A stretch of 64,000 nt of DNA. Source: G963665085 sp963665085. Lineage in GTDB: Bacteria > Bacteroidota > Bacteroidia > Bacteroidales > JAAAOM01. The notes under the pieces are model-generated. The model worked only from the letters and a program-made list of their open reading frames with translations. It ran no database searches and was not told the origin of the DNA. Each line of letters begins with the position of its first letter. Positions within the stretch are counted from its first letter, which is position 1. Of the stretch, positions 1-9,611 are shown piece by piece. The position numbers were made by a program, and so were the translations under genes. Location of the stretch: positions 4,526,001-4,590,000 of the forward strand of contig CAXXXS010000001.1 in assembly GCA_963665085.2 (NCBI GenBank), given 5' to 3'.

Positions 1-1
1 T

Positions 2-1690
2 GAAGAAAGAATGAAAGCGATTTTGAATGAACTTCAAAAAACAACAGATATCATTCTTTTTATCGATGAAATACATACCATTGTTGGTGCAGGTGGTGCA
101 ACAGGATCTCTGGATGCAGCAAATATGTTAAAACCAGCATTGGCCAGAGGTGAAATTCAATGTATTGGAGCAACAACACTAGACGAATACCGTCAGCACA
201 TAGAAAAAGACGGGGCTTTAGAACGTCGTTTCCAAAAAGTAATGGTTGAGCCAACATCAGCGGAAGAAACTGTACAGATATTAAATAATATCAAGTCAAG
301 ATATGAAGAGCACCACAATGTTACTTATACTGAAGATGCTATTGAAGCTTGTGTAAAATTAACAAACAGATATATCTCTGACAGGCATTTGCCAGATAAG
401 GCAATTGATGCCCTGGATGAAGCTGGTTCAAGGGTACATATTTCAAATATCAATGTTCCCAAAAAGATTGTTGAACTTGAAGAAAAAATTGAGGATACAA
501 AACAGGAAAAAATAAAAGCTGTTAAAAATCAAAATTTTGAAAAAGCAGCAAGTTTCCGTGATAAAGAAAAAGAACTCTTAGAACATCTGGAAGATGAAAA
601 AGAAAAATGGGAACTCGAACTTCTAAAAAACAGAGAACAAGTAGCTGCAGAACAAGTAGCAGAAGTTGTTGCCATGATGACAGGGGTTCCTGTTCAACGA
701 ATTGCACAGGCAGAAGGGTTCCGCTTATTAAAAATGGGTGAAGAACTCAAAGGAAGCGTTATTGGACAAGATGAAGCAATCCATAAAATAGTTCGTTCTA
801 TTCAACGAAACAGGGCAGGGTTAAAAGATCCTAATAAACCTATAGGGACATTTATTTTCCTTGGTCCTACAGGAGTCGGTAAAACCCAGCTGGCAAAAGT
901 ATTGGCGCGTTACTTATTTGACAGCTATGATAACCTGATACGAATCGATATGAGTGAGTACATGGAAAAATTCAGTGTATCTCGCTTGGTTGGTGCACCT
1001 CCAGGATATATTGGTTATGAAGAAGGAGGACAATTAACCGAGAAAGTTAGAAGAAAACCTTATTCGGTAGTATTGCTTGATGAAATTGAAAAAGCACATC
1101 CTGATGTCTTCCATATTTTACTTCAGGTTTTGGATGAAGGTCAATTAACAGATAGCCTAGGAAGAAAAGTAGACTTCCGAAATACGATCGTTATTATGAC
1201 ATCAAACATCGGAACCCGACAGTTAAAAGATTTTGGTCAAGGTGTTGGTTTTAGTACTAATTCAAAAGCAGATCAATCTAATGAATATGCAAAAGGAGTA
1301 ATTCAAAAAGCACTCAAAAAAGCTTTTGCACCAGAATTCTTGAACCGAATCGATGATGTTATTCTTTTTAATACACTTACCAAGGAAGATATTAATAAAA
1401 TTATTGATATTGAACTTCACGGATTGTATGATCGGATTCATAGTCTTGGTTATAAAATAAAAATAACTCCTGTAGCCAGAGATTATATCATTGAGAAAGG
1501 ATATGATATTCAATTTGGGGCCAGACCATTAAAAAGAGCTATTCAGAAATATCTTGAAGATCCAATGGCAGAGGTAATTATTAAAGCTGAACTAAAAGAA
1601 GGAGATACTATTTATGTTGGCTTTAGTAAAAAGAAAGATGAAATATTGGTTAAAGTTCAGGAAGAAAAATTATTAGAGGAAGAGGATTGA
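2..1690 (+). CDS. clpC: ATP-dependent Clp protease ATP-binding subunit ClpC (5'-truncated by window)
   Basis: AAA+ unfoldase that feeds substrates to the ClpP peptidase in the cytoplasm. The reading frame is open back to base 2 (codons for EER precede the first Met at 11), so the true start lies outside the window. About 560 residues are visible: the end of AAA domain 1 with Walker B LFIDE and the sensor region GATTLDEY, a UVR motif near residues 174-195 (counted from Met at 11) inside a coiled coil, and complete AAA domain 2 with Walker A GPTGVGKT near 285-292, Walker B VLLDEIEKAH, and the D2-small domain ending in an acidic LEEED tail. The UVR linker argues for ClpC rather than ClpB, which has a much longer middle domain. 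It converges on rimO with a shared terminator. Confidence 0.95.
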   Translation, partial: EERMKAILNELQKTTDIILFIDEIHTIVGAGGATGSLDAANMLKPALARGEIQCIGATTLDEYRQHIEKDGALERRFQKVMVEPTSAEETVQILNNIKSRYEEHHNVTYTEDAIEACVKLTNRYISDRHLPDKAIDALDEAGSRVHISNINVPKKIVELEEKIEDTKQEKIKAVKNQNFEKAASFRDKEKELLEHLEDEKEKWELELLKNREQVAAEQVAEVVAMMTGVPVQRIAQAEGFRLLKMGEELKGSVIGQDEAIHKIVRSIQRNRAGLKDPNKPIGTFIFLGPTGVGKTQLAKVLARYLFDSYDNLIRIDMSEYMEKFSVSRLVGAPPGYIGYEEGGQLTEKVRRKPYSVVLLDEIEKAHPDVFHILLQVLDEGQLTDSLGRKVDFRNTIVIMTSNIGTRQLKDFGQGVGFSTNSKADQSNEYAKGVIQKALKKAFAPEFLNRIDDVILFNTLTKEDINKIIDIELHGLYDRIHSLGYKIKITPVARDYIIEKGYDIQFGARPLKRAIQKYLEDPMAEVIIKAELKEGDTIYVGFSKKKDEILVKVQEEKLLEEED

Positions 1691-1712
1691 AAAATCTTTC
1701 TATAGAATAGAA

Positions 1713-1751
1713 AAAGAGGCTTCTATCTTGAAAAGCAAGAGAAGCCTCTTT
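1713..1751. terminator. Bidirectional terminator between clpC and rimO
   Basis: A 12-bp perfect stem (AAAGAGGCTTCT at 1713-1724, AGAAGCCTCTTT at 1740-1751) carries an inner CTTG/CAAG pairing and is flanked by an A-run on the left and a T-run on the right. It sits between the convergent clpC and rimO genes, so it can terminate both strands. Confidence 0.85.
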
Positions 1752-1757
1752 TTTATT

Positions 1758-3062
1758 TTAATAAATTGCAAAAAGATCAAAATCTTCTGCACTCGTAATT
1801 TTCACATTATAGTAGTTACCTGTTTTCAATACAGTCTCAGAACTAACAAGGACTTCATTATCAACCTCAGGGGAATCAGATTCAGTTCGGCCAATATAGT
1901 ACTCACCTTCTTTTCTATCGATAATAACTTTAACTTCTTTATTTATTATCGATTCGTTTTTATTCCTCGATATGGTTTGTTGAATCTCCATAATTCTTTC
2001 CATTCGTTGTGTTTTAATATCTTCAGGAATACTATCATCATAGGTTCTGGCACCATAGGTGTCTTCTTCTTCTGAATATGTAAATACCCCCAACCTATTA
2101 AATTTAACATCCTGCACAAAATCAATAAGTTCGCCAAAACTTTGTTCATCTTCACCAGGATGACCAACCATCAGTGTTGTTCTAAGTGCAAGATTTGGAT
2201 GTTCATTTCTAAAAAAATTAATTAAGTCATAGGTCTGAGATTTTGATATTCCTCTTCTCATCTTCTTTAAAACATTATCGCTAATATGTTGAAAAGGTAT
2301 ATCCAAATAGTTACAGATCTTATCATTTTCATTCATAACTTTAATTATATCTCTGGGAAAACCAGTTGGATATGCATAATGTAACCGTAACCAATTTAGA
2401 TTTTCAATCTCTGTTAATTTCTGAAGCAGGTAAGAAAGCTGATTTTTTTTATATAAATCGATTCCATAATATGTTAAATCCTGGGCTATAAGTATAATCT
2501 CTTTTGCTCCTTGATTTACTAAATGTTCAGCTTCCTGAATGACTCCCTCAATAGATTTTGACTTGTGTTTTCCCCGCATTAATGGGATAGCACAAAAAGA
2601 GCATGTTCTGTCACATCCTTCAGAAATTTTTAAATATGCATAATGAGAAGGAGTAGATTGTAAACGTTCACCTAATAAATTATCTTTAAGATTACCTCCT
2701 AATGATTCTATTATATTTTTAATGTCATTTGTTCCAAAGTATTTATCAACTTCTGGTATTTCTTTTTCCAAATCCTTTTTGTATCTCTCAGATAAACAAC
2801 CCATTACAAAAAGATTATCGATATCTCCCTCTTCTTTGGCTTTAGCAAATTGTAAAATCGTATCAATAGATTCCTCTTTGGCATCCTTAATAAATCCACA
2901 AGTATTAATAATAATATTTCTAGCTTCATTAGAATTTGAATCATATAGTACTTTTAAGTTATTAGCATCCAATTGCCTTGCAAGTTGCTCAGAATCTACA
3001 AGATTTTTTGAACATCCAAGTGTTACGATGTTCACTTTGTTATTTTTTAATTTTGTTTTCAT
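1758..3062 (-). CDS. rimO: Ribosomal protein S12 methylthiotransferase RimO
   Basis: Radical-SAM enzyme that adds a methylthio group to the conserved aspartate of ribosomal protein S12. The N-terminal UPF0004 domain begins with VTLGCSKN and carries the auxiliary cluster cysteines (GCS, NTCGF, GCLSE). The radical SAM CxxxCxxC motif is in EGCDRTCSFCAIP, and a TRAM domain occupies the last 60 or so residues. I place the start at the Met of MKTKLKNNK (3062); an in-frame Met six codons upstream at 3080 is possible, but that extension (WLFYY) falls in the hairpin region and is not family-like. RimO is preferred over MiaB because of the SEGCDRTCSFC context and the length of about 434 residues. It lies downstream of ftsY on the same strand. 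Confidence 0.93.
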   Translation of the reverse strand: MKTKLKNNKVNIVTLGCSKNLVDSEQLARQLDANNLKVLYDSNSNEARNIIINTCGFIKDAKEESIDTILQFAKAKEEGDIDNLFVMGCLSERYKKDLEKEIPEVDKYFGTNDIKNIIESLGGNLKDNLLGERLQSTPSHYAYLKISEGCDRTCSFCAIPLMRGKHKSKSIEGVIQEAEHLVNQGAKEIILIAQDLTYYGIDLYKKNQLSYLLQKLTEIENLNWLRLHYAYPTGFPRDIIKVMNENDKICNYLDIPFQHISDNVLKKMRRGISKSQTYDLINFFRNEHPNLALRTTLMVGHPGEDEQSFGELIDFVQDVKFNRLGVFTYSEEEDTYGARTYDDSIPEDIKTQRMERIMEIQQTISRNKNESIINKEVKVIIDRKEGEYYIGRTESDSPEVDNEVLVSSETVLKTGNYYNVKITSAEDFDLFAIY

Positions 3063-3072
3063 ATAATAAAAT

Positions 3073-3096
3073 AACCACATAAGGAGATATGTGGTT
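3073..3096 (-). terminator. Hairpin between ftsY and rimO
   Basis: A perfect 9-bp stem (AACCACATA / TATGTGGTT, arms 3073-3081 and 3088-3096) with a 6-base loop, followed on the minus strand by a T-rich stretch (ATTTTATTATAT). It lies in the 60-bp gap between ftsY and rimO and may be an attenuating terminator; the T tract is weak. Confidence 0.5.
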
Positions 3097-3122
3097 TATT
3101 AATACTGATGAAATAATGAGAA

Positions 3123-4076
3123 TTAATTACTAAATAAAGAATCTACAAACTCGTTTCTGTTAAAAATCTGAAGATCTTCTATCTTCTCGCCAATTCCAAT
3201 ATATTTTACAGGTATTTTAAATTGGTCAGAAATTCCAATCACAACACCACCTTTTGCTGTACCATCTAGTTTGGTTAAAGCAAGTGCGTTTACTTCTGTC
3301 GCATTAGTAAATTGTTTCGCCTGTTCGAAAGCATTCTGACCTGTTGAACCATCAAGGACTAACAATATTTCGTGAGGCGCATCAGGAATAACCTTTTGCA
3401 TAACTCGCTTAATTTTTGTCAGCTCATTCATCAGGTTTATTTTGTTATGAAGCCTTCCTGCTGTATCTATGATAACAACATCTGCATTTTTATTAACTGC
3501 AGACGATAAGGTGTCGAATGCAACGGATGCCGGATCGGAACCCATTTTTTGTTTTACAATTTCAACACCAACTCTTTCCGACCATATTGTTAACTGATCA
3601 ACTGCTGCGGCACGAAATGTATCGGCAGCACCCAGAATAACATTTTTTCCTGCTTTTTTAAATTGATGGGCAAGTTTACCAATTGTTGTCGTTTTTCCAA
3701 CTCCATTAACACCAACAACCATAATTACATAAGGTTTTTTATCTAAAGGGGCTTCAAATTCGGAAACTTCCCCTGATTTATTTTCCTCTAATAAACTTGC
3801 TATTTCTTCTTTTAAGATTGTGTTTAATTCCTCTGTTCCTAAATATTTATCATTAGATACACGGTTCTCGATACGTTCAATAATTTTTAAAGTTGTATCA
3901 ACCCCCACATCAGAAGTAATAAGAACTTCTTCAAGATTATCGAGCACTTCGTCATCAACCCTTGATTTACCAACGACAGCTCTTGAAAGTTTTTTAAAAA
4001 CACTTTCTTTTGTTTTTTCTAATCCTCTGTTTAAGGTGTCTTTTTTCTCTTTTGAGAAGATGTTAAATAATGCCAT
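3123..4076 (-). CDS. ftsY: Signal recognition particle receptor FtsY
   Basis: SRP receptor GTPase that docks SRP-ribosome complexes at the inner membrane. At 317 residues it is the short FtsY form, without the long acidic A domain of Escherichia coli; only a short charged N-terminus (FSKEKKDTLNRGLEKTKES) precedes the NG domain. Visible motifs are the G1 P-loop GVNGVGKTTT, GAADTFRAAA, the G3 motif DTAGR, and the G4/G5 region TKLDGTAKGG, with the closing segment YIGIGEKIEDLQ. These separate it from Ffh, which would carry a methionine-rich M domain. It lies downstream of DUF4295, with a terminator between them. Confidence 0.96.
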   Translation of the reverse strand: MALFNIFSKEKKDTLNRGLEKTKESVFKKLSRAVVGKSRVDDEVLDNLEEVLITSDVGVDTTLKIIERIENRVSNDKYLGTEELNTILKEEIASLLEENKSGEVSEFEAPLDKKPYVIMVVGVNGVGKTTTIGKLAHQFKKAGKNVILGAADTFRAAAVDQLTIWSERVGVEIVKQKMGSDPASVAFDTLSSAVNKNADVVIIDTAGRLHNKINLMNELTKIKRVMQKVIPDAPHEILLVLDGSTGQNAFEQAKQFTNATEVNALALTKLDGTAKGGVVIGISDQFKIPVKYIGIGEKIEDLQIFNRNEFVDSLFSN

Positions 4077-4125
4077 AATTATTCATAAAATCAAGAAGAA
4101 ACAAAGGTATAATTTTAAAAAAATA

Positions 4126-4156
4126 AAAAAAGCCTTCTTTTTCTAAAGAAAGCTTT
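4126..4156 (-). terminator. Rho-independent terminator between DUF4295 and ftsY
   Basis: 12-bp arms (4129-4140 and 4145-4156, one G-U pair) around a TTCT loop. On the minus strand the stem is followed directly by TTTTTTATTTTTTT. It lies 30 bp past the end of the DUF4295 gene and about 45 bp before the ftsY start, so it should separate ribosomal-protein transcription from ftsY at least partly. Confidence 0.8.
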
Positions 4157-4185
4157 AATCATATCATATAAAGTATTAAAAGAGT

Positions 4186-4335
4186 TTATTTAAAATACTC
4201 TTTTAATTCATCGTTGTGAACCATCTCATCAACAAAACTGTATGCACCAGTTTTATCAGATTTTACAGCCTTGATGCAGCGAGTGTATTTTCTCCCCTCT
4301 CCTTTTTGTAATGTTGCAACTACTTTCTTTGCCAT
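4186..4335 (-). CDS. DUF4295 small basic protein
   Basis: A 49-residue lysine-rich protein (begins MAKKVVATLQKGEGRKYTRC, ends ELKEYFK), too short for usual ORF cut-offs. It matches the DUF4295 family, which in Bacteroidota sits right after the L28 and L33 genes, as here: the rpmG stop is two bases from its start. No function is established. The basic composition and the operon position suggest a ribosome-associated or ribosomal-like protein, which is inference only. Two Met-Ala-Lys-Lys starts in adjacent genes (this one and rpmG) are coincidentally similar. Confidence 0.85.
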   Translation of the reverse strand: MAKKVVATLQKGEGRKYTRCIKAVKSDKTGAYSFVDEMVHNDELKEYFK

Positions 4336-4337
4336 AA

Positions 4338-4520
4338 TTATTTAATTTCTTTGTGAACAGTTACTTTTCTTAAAACAGGATTGTATTTTTTTAATTCCAT
4401 CCTATCTGGAGTATTCTTTTTATTTTTGGTAGTAATATATCTTGAAGTACCTGGCATTCCACTTTCTTTGTGCTCAGTACATTCTAAAATTACTTGTACC
4501 CTATTACCTTTTTTTGCCAT
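4338..4520 (-). CDS. rpmG: 50S ribosomal protein L33
   Basis: Large-subunit ribosomal protein of 60 residues. The family signature is visible in QVILECTEH, TSRYITTKNKKNTPDR and the terminal KYNPVLRKVTVHKE. Only one cysteine (C14) is present, so this is the zinc-free form without the two CxxC pairs. It sits 10 bp after rpmB and 2 bp before DUF4295, an order characteristic of Bacteroidota. Confidence 0.97.
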   Translation of the reverse strand: MAKKGNRVQVILECTEHKESGMPGTSRYITTKNKKNTPDRMELKKYNPVLRKVTVHKEIK

Positions 4521-4530
4521 TTTTCCTTAA

Positions 4531-4773
4531 TTAAAAATTACTGATATAACCCTTTTGTTGCGCTTCAGTTAACGCATTTTTTATTCCCTTTTTATTTATA
4601 GTACGGATACCTGCGGCAGATACTTTTAAGCTAATCCAACGATCTTCTTCTGGTAAATAGAATTTTTTAGTGAATAAGTTAGCTTGAAAAGTACGTCTTG
4701 TTTTCTTGTTAGAGTGTGAAACATTGTTCCCGTACATCACTCTTTTACCTGTTATTTGACAAACTTTAGACAT
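4531..4773 (-). CDS. rpmB: 50S ribosomal protein L28
   Basis: Large-subunit ribosomal protein of 80 residues, with the family start SKVCQITGKR, the NNVSHSNKKTRR segment and KVSAAGIRTINKKG. The zinc-coordinating cysteine set is absent (a single Cys5), so this is a zinc-independent paralogue form. It is the first gene of the rpmB-rpmG-DUF4295 unit; about 110 bp separate it from the end of cinA. Confidence 0.97.
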   Translation of the reverse strand: MSKVCQITGKRVMYGNNVSHSNKKTRRTFQANLFTKKFYLPEEDRWISLKVSAAGIRTINKKGIKNALTEAQQKGYISNF

Positions 4774-4885
4774 TGTTTTTAAATTTTCTTTATCCTTTTT
4801 TCAAAACGAAGTGCAAAGAACGTAAATTTTCGTTAAAAATCAAACTATTAAATTGATTTAATTTAAAACTATCAACAGGAAATTG

Positions 4886-6133
4886 TTAATAACTATCAAG
4901 AATAAATTCTCTAAGCATGTTTAATCCCGAAATGACAGTCCGTTCTATATTTCGTTCTCTATTATCCCCAAATTGATATTTATTTGATAATATTTTTGTT
5001 TTATTACCGACGGCAATCCATACGGTACCAACTGGCTTTTCAGGTGTCCCAGCTGTAGGTCCGGCAATGCCAGATGTTGCAATTGCACAGTCTACGTCAA
5101 AAAGGTTTATAATCCCTTTTACCATCTCTTCAACAACCTGCTGACTTACTGCACCATGTTTTTCTAAAAGAGCAGAATCAACTTTTAGAATATTTTCTTT
5201 TATTGAATTATCATAAGCTACTACAGAACCTTTAAAATACGAAGAGCTCCCTGAAATAGATGTTATCCATGCTGCTATATTTCCTCCTGTACAACTTTCT
5301 GCAGTAGCCATACTAAGGTTTTCTTTCTCTAATAACATTCCAACAATAGCTTCAAGTTTATCTTCGCCTTCTCCAAAAATAAATTCAGGGATAATTTTAT
5401 ATAATTTTTCAACCTCTTTACTTACAGTTTGTTCTGACTCTTGTTCATTTTCTGCGGTTGTACTTAACCGGAGCCTAACAATTCCCGGACGGGGCAAATA
5501 AGCAAGGTTAATGTTCTTTGGTAAATTATCTTCCCAATCAGAAATTTTCTCTGCTAAAATTGATTCTGCAATACCCTGCGTCAATATTGTGCGATGATAT
5601 ATGCTTTTTAATGAAAATTCTTTTTTTAGAACTTCTGGTATATGATCTGTATATATACCTTTCATCTCAAAAGGAACACCCGGCATAAAGAAAAACAATG
5701 TATTATCTTTTTTTAACAGCATACAAGGTGCAGAACCATGATTATTGGATAAAACAGTACAATTATCAGGAACCAAGGCTTGTTCCTTGTTTATCTTATT
5801 CATTTTCACTCCTCGTTTTGTTAACCTATCGGTTATAAAATCCAACGTTGGTTGATGGATTACAAGTTGAGAATTAAAATATTTGCTAATTGTAGGTTTT
5901 GTTATATCATCTTTTGTTGGGCCTAATCCTCCGGTTACAAGAACTACATCTGCCCTGTTTTTTGCTTCATCCAGTGCAGCAATAATATGTTCTGAGTTAT
6001 CAGAAACTGAAGTAATTTGATATACCTTAACACCAATTGAATTTAATTGAGTGGCCAGCCACGCAGAGTTCGTATCTATTATCTGACCAATAAGAATTTC
6101 ATCTCCTATGGTAATAAGTTCTGCTTTTATCAT
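4886..6133 (-). CDS. cinA: CinA family nicotinamide-nucleotide amidohydrolase
   Basis: A 415-residue two-domain protein. The N-terminal MoCF-like (COG1058) domain starts with AELITIGDEILIGQ and has the LVTGGLGPTKDD motif; in related proteins it hydrolyses ADP-ribose. The C-terminal CinA domain, with TAESCTGGN and IATSGIAGPTAGTPEKPVG, is the nicotinamide mononucleotide deamidase that recycles pyridine nucleotides. Full length and both active-site regions are present. It lies 45 bp downstream of secA on the same strand and is probably read with it, since no terminator is visible in the gap. Confidence 0.94.
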   Translation of the reverse strand: MIKAELITIGDEILIGQIIDTNSAWLATQLNSIGVKVYQITSVSDNSEHIIAALDEAKNRADVVLVTGGLGPTKDDITKPTISKYFNSQLVIHQPTLDFITDRLTKRGVKMNKINKEQALVPDNCTVLSNNHGSAPCMLLKKDNTLFFFMPGVPFEMKGIYTDHIPEVLKKEFSLKSIYHRTILTQGIAESILAEKISDWEDNLPKNINLAYLPRPGIVRLRLSTTAENEQESEQTVSKEVEKLYKIIPEFIFGEGEDKLEAIVGMLLEKENLSMATAESCTGGNIAAWITSISGSSSYFKGSVVAYDNSIKENILKVDSALLEKHGAVSQQVVEEMVKGIINLFDVDCAIATSGIAGPTAGTPEKPVGTVWIAVGNKTKILSNKYQFGDNRERNIERTVISGLNMLREFILDSY

Positions 6134-6178
6134 TTTAATTAAAAATAAGATTACACGTACTGGTTGAGAATAGTCTTT

Positions 6179-9100
6179 TTACTCTCCAGTACTTGTTTTT
6201 CCATGGCAGTTTTTATATTTTTTTCCGCTTCCACAAGGACAAGGATCATTTCTTCCGACCTTTTTCTCAACCCTAACAGGCTGTACTTTTTGTCTTTGAT
6301 TCTGCATAGCCTCATTATTGCCTCCTTCTTTCAAAGATGGGCTATATTCATCCTTAGAAGCTTCAAATCGGCTCATATCCATTCGTCTTTGCTCCTCACC
6401 CCTTCTAACCTGGTTTGGATCCTGGGTTGGAATCTGCCCACGCATGAGTATTCCTACAACGTTCTTATTAACAGTATCCAGCATGGTTTTAAACAACTCA
6501 AAAGATTCGAATTTGTAAATAAGAAGCGGATCCTTCTGTTCGTAAGTAGCATTTTGAACGGATTGTCTTAAATCATCTAATTCGCGTAGATGTTCTTTCC
6601 ACGAGTTATCTATAGAGAGAAGAATAATATTTTTTTCATATGAACGTACCAAATCAAGACATTCAGTTTGATAAGCTTTTTCAAGATTGGTTAGAATATT
6701 ATAATTTTTTCTACCATCAGATATAGGAACAACAATATTCTCGTATACTTTTCCTTGTTTTTCATATACATTTCTGATAACAGGAAACGCTTGTTTTGCG
6801 ATAATTTCTTTTTTCCGTTTATAAGCGTTGATTGCCTGGTGGTAAATTTTATCTGTAATTTCCCCCTGGTTCATTTTCAAGAATTCTTCTTCAGCTAGTG
6901 GAGACTCTACTGATAAATTTTTTAATAAATCAAATGAGAATTCTTCAAAACTTGTATTGCCATGATGTTCGGCAATAATACTCTCACAAACATCATAAAT
7001 CATGTTAGCTACATCTACATTAATACGTTCTCCGAAGAGTGCATGTTTACGTTTTGTGTAGATTACTTCGCGCTGAGAATTCATTACATCATCATATTCG
7101 AGCAATCTTTTTCGTATACCAAAATTGTTCTCTTCAACTTTTTTCTGTGCTCTTTCAATTGATTTTGATATCATAGAATGCTGAATAACTTCACCTTCTT
7201 TTAGGCCAAGCTTATCCATTAATCCTGAAATTCTTTCAGAACCAAACAGACGCATTAAATCATCTTCAAGGGAAACATAAAACTGGGAAGAACCCGGATC
7301 TCCCTGTCTACCGGCACGACCTCGTAACTGTCTGTCTACCCTACGAGATTCATGTCTTTCTGTACCAATAATTGCAAGACCTCCAGCATCCTTAACCTTT
7401 TGGCTCAGTTTAATATCAGTACCCCTACCAGCCATGTTCGTAGCAATTGTAACGGTTCCTGCATTACCAGCTTCAGCAACAATATCAGCTTCTTTTTTAT
7501 GGAGTTTAGCGTTCAACACGTTGTGATTTATGCTTTTCATTTTAAGCATTCGGCTTAACAATTCAGAAATCTCAACTGATGTTGTACCTACAAGTACCGG
7601 ACGTCCATCATTAACAAGTTTTACAATCTCGTCAATTACGGCATTATATTTTTCACGTTTTGTTTTGTATACAAGATCTTCTCTATCGTCTCTGATAATG
7701 GGCCTGTTAGTCGGTATAACAACAACATCTAATTTATAGATATCCCAAAGCTCTCCGGCTTCTGTCTCTGCAGTACCTGTCATACCAGAGAGCTTGTGAT
7801 ACATTCTGAAATAGTTTTGCAAAGTAATTGTGGCAAAAGTTTGTGTTGCTGCTTCAACCTTCACGTTTTCTTTAGCTTCAATAGCCTGGTGAAGACCATC
7901 GGAATAGCGTCTCCCTTCCATAATACGTCCAGTCTGCTCATCAACAATTTTCACTTTATTGTCAACAACAACGTATTCTACATCTATTTCAAAAAGTGTG
8001 TATGCTTTTAATAATTGATTTACGGTATGAACACGTTCAGACTTAATAGCATAATCCTGAAGTAGTTGATCTTTAATCTCTAATTTTTCTATTTCCGTTC
8101 CTGAACCTTTTTCTATATCGGCAATTTTACTACCAATATCTGGCAACACAAAAAACTCTGCATCTTCTGATGATGATGTAATTAAATCAATACCTTTTTC
8201 GGTAAGATCGATTGAATTTTGCTTCTCATCAATAACAAAGAACAGCTCATCTGTTACTTTATGCATGTTTTTGTTATTCTCCTGCATATAGAAATTTTCA
8301 GTCTTCAGGAGAAGTGATTTATTTCCTTGTTCACTTAAATACTTAATTAACGCCTTGTTTTTAGGAAGGCCTTTAAAAGCTCTTAAGAGCAATAATCCAC
8401 CTTCATCATTTTTACCTTCACCAATCAGCTTTTTAGAATCTGCTAAAATCTGGGTAACCAGTTTACGTTGAGCATTAACAAGTTTCTCTATTTTTGATTT
8501 ATAATCATTAAATAACTGGTTATCGTTTGCTTTAGCAACAGGTCCGGAAATAATTAATGGTGTTCTGGCGTCATCAATCAACACAGAGTCAACCTCGTCG
8601 ACAATTGCATAGTTATGTTTACGTTGAACAAGATCTTTAGGACTAATAGCCATGTTATCGCGCAAATAATCAAAACCAAACTCATTATTGGTCCCGAAAG
8701 TTATATCTGCGTTATAAGCTTTTCTGCGGGCATCTGAATTAGGTTGATGCTTATCGATACAATCAACAGATAAGCCATGGAATTCATAAAGAGGCCCCAT
8801 CCATTCAGCATCCCTTTTTGCAAGATAATCGTTAACTGTTACAATATGTACCCCTTTTCTTGTTAATGCATTAAGAAATACAGGAAGTGTTGCAACAAGC
8901 GTCTTACCTTCACCTGTTGCCATCTCTGCAATATTTCCCTTATGCAATACTGTTCCTCCTATAAGCTGCACATCATAATGAACCATATCCCAGGTAACCT
9001 CATTTCCACCGGCAATCCATTTATTATAATATACAGCCTTGTCTCCCTGAATATCAACATTATCTTTATATGCAGCAAGTTCCCTATCAAATTCGTTTGC

Positions 9101-9499
9101 AGTAACTTCAACTTTTTCATTTTCAGAAAATCTCCGTGCGGTATCTTTCATTACCGCGAAAGCCACAGGTAAAACTTCATTTAAAGCCTCTTCGTATTTT
9201 TCATCTTTCTGTTTTTCAAGCTTATCTATATTTTCATATAGTTTTTCAGCATCATCAATGTTTGCTTCACCAGTTTCAATTTTTTCCCGGGCATCTTGTA
9301 TTTCTTTTTCAATTTCAGAGACTGAGTTCTTAATTATTTCTTTTATTTCATCAGATTTTGCACGCAGTTCGTCATTGCTTAATCCTATCAGTAACTCATA
9401 TTCTTTTTTTATGGATTCAACTATGGGTTCAATTTCTTTTATATCCCTCTCCGATTTATTACCTAAGAATTTATTTAAAATATTATTTAAGAAACTCAT
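6179..9499 (-). CDS. secA: Preprotein translocase subunit SecA
   Basis: Motor ATPase that drives preproteins through SecYEG. It is 1106 residues long, the long form typical of Bacteroidota, compared with about 900 in E. coli. The extra length is a charged coiled N-terminal insertion (roughly residues 50-115) and an insertion after the first nucleotide-binding segment. Motifs include Walker A ATGEGKTLVATLP, DEVDS (the DEAD-box equivalent), GRRYSDGLHQAIEAKE in the preprotein cross-linking region, TNMAGRGTDIKL, and the C-terminal zinc-binding SecB/lipid site GRNDPCPCGSGKKYKNC. A good promoter match lies just upstream. Confidence 0.97.
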   Translation of the reverse strand: MSFLNNILNKFLGNKSERDIKEIEPIVESIKKEYELLIGLSNDELRAKSDEIKEIIKNSVSEIEKEIQDAREKIETGEANIDDAEKLYENIDKLEKQKDEKYEEALNEVLPVAFAVMKDTARRFSENEKVEVTANEFDRELAAYKDNVDIQGDKAVYYNKWIAGGNEVTWDMVHYDVQLIGGTVLHKGNIAEMATGEGKTLVATLPVFLNALTRKGVHIVTVNDYLAKRDAEWMGPLYEFHGLSVDCIDKHQPNSDARRKAYNADITFGTNNEFGFDYLRDNMAISPKDLVQRKHNYAIVDEVDSVLIDDARTPLIISGPVAKANDNQLFNDYKSKIEKLVNAQRKLVTQILADSKKLIGEGKNDEGGLLLLRAFKGLPKNKALIKYLSEQGNKSLLLKTENFYMQENNKNMHKVTDELFFVIDEKQNSIDLTEKGIDLITSSSEDAEFFVLPDIGSKIADIEKGSGTEIEKLEIKDQLLQDYAIKSERVHTVNQLLKAYTLFEIDVEYVVVDNKVKIVDEQTGRIMEGRRYSDGLHQAIEAKENVKVEAATQTFATITLQNYFRMYHKLSGMTGTAETEAGELWDIYKLDVVVIPTNRPIIRDDREDLVYKTKREKYNAVIDEIVKLVNDGRPVLVGTTSVEISELLSRMLKMKSINHNVLNAKLHKKEADIVAEAGNAGTVTIATNMAGRGTDIKLSQKVKDAGGLAIIGTERHESRRVDRQLRGRAGRQGDPGSSQFYVSLEDDLMRLFGSERISGLMDKLGLKEGEVIQHSMISKSIERAQKKVEENNFGIRKRLLEYDDVMNSQREVIYTKRKHALFGERINVDVANMIYDVCESIIAEHHGNTSFEEFSFDLLKNLSVESPLAEEEFLKMNQGEITDKIYHQAINAYKRKKEIIAKQAFPVIRNVYEKQGKVYENIVVPISDGRKNYNILTNLEKAYQTECLDLVRSYEKNIILLSIDNSWKEHLRELDDLRQSVQNATYEQKDPLLIYKFESFELFKTMLDTVNKNVVGILMRGQIPTQDPNQVRRGEEQRRMDMSRFEASKDEYSPSLKEGGNNEAMQNQRQKVQPVRVEKKVGRNDPCPCGSGKKYKNCHGKTSTGE

Positions 9500-9533
9500 A
9501 CTATTTATTAACTTAAATTTGAATTTATGTTCG

Positions 9534-9562
9534 CAAAATTAAGCTTATTTTAATACTTTCAA
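9534..9562 (-). promoter_or_regulatory. Bacteroidota-type promoter for secA
   Basis: On the minus strand, TTG (9560-9562) is followed after 18 bases by TAATTTTG (9541-9534). This matches the Bacteroidota sigma-ABfr pattern TTTG / TAnnTTTG with near-ideal spacing. Predicted transcription would start about 28 bases before the secA ATG. Confidence 0.65.
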
Positions 9563-9611
9563 CGATGAAAAAGCATCAATATGTAAGTCTTTATCAACCA
9601 AACGTTTAAAA

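Noticed and set aside
6164..9542. Several open frames antisense to secA
   Set aside because: They are shadow frames of a highly conserved gene with no start context or family match.
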